Shown one piece after another: positions 61,484 through 64,000 of a DNA stretch of 64,000 bases (the stretch's first letter is position 1; every line of letters begins with the position of its first letter). Below the pieces are notes generated by a model that had not been told where the DNA came from, ran no database searches, and saw only the letters and a list, made by a program, of their open reading frames with translations. Made by a program: the position numbers and the translations under genes. This DNA comes from Streptomyces atroolivaceus. GTDB taxonomy: Bacteria > Actinomycetota > Actinomycetes > Streptomycetales > Streptomycetaceae. The stretch is from the NCBI RefSeq assembly GCF_000717025.1, contig NZ_JNXG01000001.1, forward strand, positions 1-64,000, given 5' to 3'.

Positions 61484-62968
61484 TCACCGGGTGCCTTTGG
61501 TGAGGGCGGCGCCCAGCGCGTCGAGCGCGGCTTCCGCCTCGCCCCGGGAGGTGGTGCCCGAGGCCAGGAACGCGAAGGCGAGGAGCCGGCCCTGGGCGTC
61601 GACCGTCGTACCGGCGAGGCTGTTCACCCCCGTGAGAGTGCCCGTCTTGGCCCTGATCAGGCCGGTCGCCGGGGAGGTCGCGGTGTAGCGGTCGCCGAGC
61701 GTGCCGCTGAAGCCGGCGACCGGGAGGCCGCTGAGGACGGGGCGGAGCTCGGGGTGGTCCGGGCCGGCGGCCAGCGCCAGCAGCCGGGCCAGGAGCCCTG
61801 CCGTCACCTTGTCCGCGCGGTCGAGACCACTGCCGTCCGCGAGCCGGGCCCCGGCCAGCGGCAGGCCGAGCGCCTTCAGCCGGGCGGTGACGGCACGCCG
61901 GCTCCCTGCGAAGGAGGCCGGCTCCCCGGCCTTGATCGCGGTCTGCCTGGCCAGCGCCTCGGCGATGTCGTTGTCGCTGTTGGTCAGGGCCCGCTCGACC
62001 AGCGCGGAGAGCGGCTCGGACAGGTGCGTCGCAACCGTTCGGGACCCGGCTGCGGCCCGCCCTGAAACAGGGGCGGACGGGGTGGCGACACCGGCGTCGC
62101 CGAGAAGGTCCGCGAACACGCGCGCCGCGTCACCCGCGGGGTCGTCGGTACGGGGTGCAGGCCCCCGGTCGCTCTTGTCGAGGCGGCCCTCGTCGGCCAT
62201 GAGCGCGCTGACCGGCGCGATGTTCTCGTTGGGGCCGATGGGGTGCAGGGCCGGACCGGAGTAGCGCGAGGTGTCGTACGTCAGCCTCACGGACCCGGTG
62301 CCGCCCTCACGCAGGGAGCGGGCCGTGCCGGCGGCCAGGGAGCGCAGGGCCGCCTTGTCCAGGGTGGGGTCGCCGCCGCCGACGAGGGTGAGCGTCCGGG
62401 AGTCCGGGGACAGCCTGACCGTCGTCGCGATGCGGTGGGCGGGGCCGAGCGCGGAGAGCGCGGCGGCTGTCGTGGCGATCTTCACCGTGGACGCGGGGGT
62501 CATGGGAGTCGCCGCGCCCCGCGCGAACAGCTGCTTGCCGGTGGCGGCGTCGACGACCACGGCGGCCCGTACGGAGCCGAGGGCCGGCGAGTCCAGGAGA
62601 GGCGCGAGCGCCTCCTCCAGGCCGCCCGCGCCCGCCGGCGCGGTGAGGCCGCCCGTGGCGCCCAAGGCGCTCAGGACGGCGGGCGCGCTGGGGGCGGGCT
62701 CCGGCCCGTCGGACCCGGTACCTTCGTGATGTGCGCCACCTGCGCGCTGCAGGACGGCTGCCCGGTCCCGCTCGGCCTTACGCTGACCGGAGTCCCAGGG
62801 ACCGGCGGCCAGGACGGCACCGGCGGCGACCACCAGGCCGAGCACCGCGGAGCCTGCGACGAGCCGGAGGTCGTGCGGGCCGCTCCCGCGCTTCAGGTAC
62901 TTCGGAGCGTTCCACCTGCCCCACCTGTTCAACGGTTCGTCCGTCGGTCTGTCCACCGGCTCGGCCAC
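61484..62968 (-). CDS. dacB: D-alanyl-D-alanine carboxypeptidase/endopeptidase (PBP4, peptidase S13)
   Basis: This 494-residue membrane-anchored penicillin-binding protein trims or cuts peptidoglycan stem peptides. A cytoplasmic N-terminus of about 35 residues precedes a span (about 38-56) and an Ala/Pro linker. The S13 domain has all three active-site motifs: S-x-x-K as STVK (Ser160, Lys163), S-x-N in TNSDNDIAE, and KTG in RAKTGTLTG. The usual S13 inserted domain is present but short. The GTG at 62968 follows GAAAGGGG; an ATG at 62998 is an alternative. It is divergent from ppa across 86 bp. Confidence 0.93.
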   Translation of the reverse strand: MAEPVDRPTDEPLNRWGRWNAPKYLKRGSGPHDLRLVAGSAVLGLVVAAGAVLAAGPWDSGQRKAERDRAAVLQRAGGAHHEGTGSDGPEPAPSAPAVLSALGATGGLTAPAGAGGLEEALAPLLDSPALGSVRAAVVVDAATGKQLFARGAATPMTPASTVKIATTAAALSALGPAHRIATTVRLSPDSRTLTLVGGGDPTLDKAALRSLAAGTARSLREGGTGSVRLTYDTSRYSGPALHPIGPNENIAPVSALMADEGRLDKSDRGPAPRTDDPAGDAARVFADLLGDAGVATPSAPVSGRAAAGSRTVATHLSEPLSALVERALTNSDNDIAEALARQTAIKAGEPASFAGSRRAVTARLKALGLPLAGARLADGSGLDRADKVTAGLLARLLALAAGPDHPELRPVLSGLPVAGFSGTLGDRYTATSPATGLIRAKTGTLTGVNSLAGTTVDAQGRLLAFAFLASGTTSRGEAEAALDALGAALTKGTR

Positions 62969-63054
62969 CGTTGACCAGCCCCTTTCGCGAGCACTCATCT
63001 GCGTGAGGGACACTTAACCACCAGTCGTATGTGTTGATCATGGAGGAGCCACCC

Positions 63055-63549
63055 GTGGAGTTCGACGTCGTTATCGAGATCCCGAAGGGTTCGCGGAACA
63101 AGTACGAGGTGGACCACGAGACCGGTCGGATCCGTCTGGACCGTCGACTCTTCACCTCGACCAGCTACCCGGCGGACTACGGCTTCGTCGAGAACACCCT
63201 CGGCGAGGACGGCGACCCGCTGGACGCGCTGGTCATCCTGGAGGAGCCGACGTTCCCCGGCTGCCTCATCAAGTGCCGCGCGATCGGCATGTTCCGGATG
63301 ACGGACGAGGCCGGCGGCGACGACAAGCTGCTGTGCGTCCCGGCGTCCGACCCCCGGGTGGAGCACCTGCGGGACATCCACCACGTGTCGGAGTTCGACC
63401 GCCTGGAGATCCAGCACTTCTTCGAGGTCTACAAGGACCTGGAGCCGGGCAAGTCCGTCGAGGGCGCCGACTGGGTCGGCCGCACCGAGGCCGAGGCCGA
63501 GATCGAGGCTTCCTACAAGCGCCTCGAGGCGCAGGGCGGCGCGCACTGA
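63055..63549 (+). CDS. ppa: inorganic pyrophosphatase
   Basis: Ppa hydrolyses pyrophosphate to phosphate and drives biosynthetic reactions forward; it is essential. The 164-residue family I enzyme has [18 protein letters not shown] (with the active-site Lys/Glu/Arg), [23 protein letters not shown] with the metal-binding Asp triad, and a C-terminal [12 protein letters not shown]. The GTG at 63055 has GGAGGAG eight bases upstream, which decides it against ATG 63031. It is divergent from dacB and ends in a strong hairpin. Confidence 0.98.
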   Translation: MEFDVVIEIPKGSRNKYEVDHETGRIRLDRRLFTSTSYPADYGFVENTLGEDGDPLDALVILEEPTFPGCLIKCRAIGMFRMTDEAGGDDKLLCVPASDPRVEHLRDIHHVSEFDRLEIQHFFEVYKDLEPGKSVEGADWVGRTEAEAEIEASYKRLEAQGGAH

Positions 63550-63633
63550 CGTCATCCCTCCGGCTTCCGCTTGACGGCGGGACGGCGCGGATCGCGGCGC
63601 ACGGGGCCGACCGGCCCAGCTGACCGTACGGAC

Positions 63634-63669
63634 AACGGGCGGCGCACCTTCACCGGTGCGCCGCCCGTT
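63634..63669 (+). terminator. ppa terminator hairpin
   Basis: AACGGGCGGCGCACC (63634-63648) pairs perfectly over 15 bp with GGTGCGCCGCCCGTT (63655-63669) around a TTCACC loop, about 85 bases past the ppa stop. Confidence 0.88.
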
Positions 63670-63748
63670 GCGTGTGGCGGCCCATGTCCGTGCACATACT
63701 GGGCAGAAGCGCTCCCAGGAACGAGCGGTCCAGGAGGAACGAGGTCGA

Positions 63749-64000
63749 GTGGTGGCGGAACAGGGCGGTCCTGAGGACCAGAAGCCCCAGTCCGACGAGG
63801 CGCACAGCGCCTTCGTCCCACCGACCGGTGTGGAGCAGCCGGCGGCTCCGTCCGAGGACGACCATCCGACGTCGGAATTCGCCCTTCCGGCCGGTCTGCA
63901 CACCGATCCGACAGCCTCCTCCGGGTCGGGCCCGGGTTCCGCTTCCGGGCCCGGGGGCGGCCCGGGGTCCGACGCGCTCGCGTCCGCCTTCGTCCCGCCG
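63749..64000 (+). CDS. start of a protein with disordered Pro/Gly/Ser-rich N-terminus (partial)
   Basis: The reading frame begins with tandem GTG codons at 63749 and 63752 (VVAEQGGPEDQKPQ) behind AGGAGG and GAGG, and runs to the window edge without a stop. The 84 visible residues are low-complexity: acidic, with SAFVPPTGVEQPAAP and a later near repeat ASAFVPP, and a Gly/Ser stretch. This is typical of the disordered cytoplasmic leader of a larger Streptomyces membrane protein. No function can be read from it. Confidence 0.65.
   Translation, partial: MVAEQGGPEDQKPQSDEAHSAFVPPTGVEQPAAPSEDDHPTSEFALPAGLHTDPTASSGSGPGSASGPGGGPGSDALASAFVPP

Overview
The window is chromosomal DNA from a high-GC actinomycete, almost certainly Streptomyces. 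The evidence is strong G/C third-position bias with long antisense open frames over every gene, frequent GTG starts, many probable leaderless promoters, and a complete sigE-cseA-cseB-cseC cell-envelope-stress operon. Core genes such as radA, disA, mutY, clpC, lsr2, coaX-nadC-nadB-panC, the fol genes, ftsH, hpt, tilS and ppa lie in an order that, from memory, resembles the SCO3337-SCO3410 part of the S. coelicolor core chromosome. I saw no rRNA, tRNA, insertion sequence, prophage, CRISPR array or origin. It is a mostly conserved core region rather than an accessory island.

Layout. 1-6.5 kb: an edge with a 34-bp repeat pair, a GlxA-type regulator divergent from an isochorismatase-family hydrolase, proC, an ABC-2 exporter whose start codon lies inside a palindrome, a frameshifted methyltransferase and a small SH3-type gene with a 21-bp tandem repeat. 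6.5-17.5 kb: a Ser/Thr kinase with a PQQ-propeller sensor, ilvD, a propeller lipoprotein, TetR plus sugar-phosphate isomerase, ppx, a conserved protein of unknown function, and a membrane protein that looks like a sigma factor fused to a zinc-finger anti-sigma module and a BACON domain. 17.6-26.9 kb: radA-disA (DNA repair and c-di-AMP), a membrane protein, mutY, the SigE/Cse operon and an M23 peptidase. 26.9-27.85 kb: about 0.9 kb without a convincing gene but rich in hairpins and repeats.

27.9-41.1 kb: clpC, a possible primase-like protein convergent with lsr2, a BlaI-type regulator with a GNAT acetyltransferase, the overlapping minus-strand operon (DUF2520 protein)-panC-nadB-nadC-coaX that joins NAD and pantothenate/CoA biosynthesis, and a PLP lyase. 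41.2-51.4 kb: an ArsR-type regulator, a NarL two-component pair, a MidA-like methyltransferase overlapping an orphan nuoD, a coiled-coil membrane protein, and an osmoprotectant-type ABC system split into two divergent units. 51.7-64 kb: folP-(NTF2)-folB-folK-(DUF3180), VOC protein, folE, ftsH, hpt, tilS, a zinc metalloprotease, a PBP4-type DD-carboxypeptidase, ppa and a partial reading frame at the right edge.

The most interesting points are the MidA-like/NuoD gene pair (a predicted enzyme-substrate couple for arginine methylation of a complex-I subunit), the sigma/anti-sigma/BACON fusion, the structured gene-free region downstream of clpC, and several undocumented palindromes placed at promoters.
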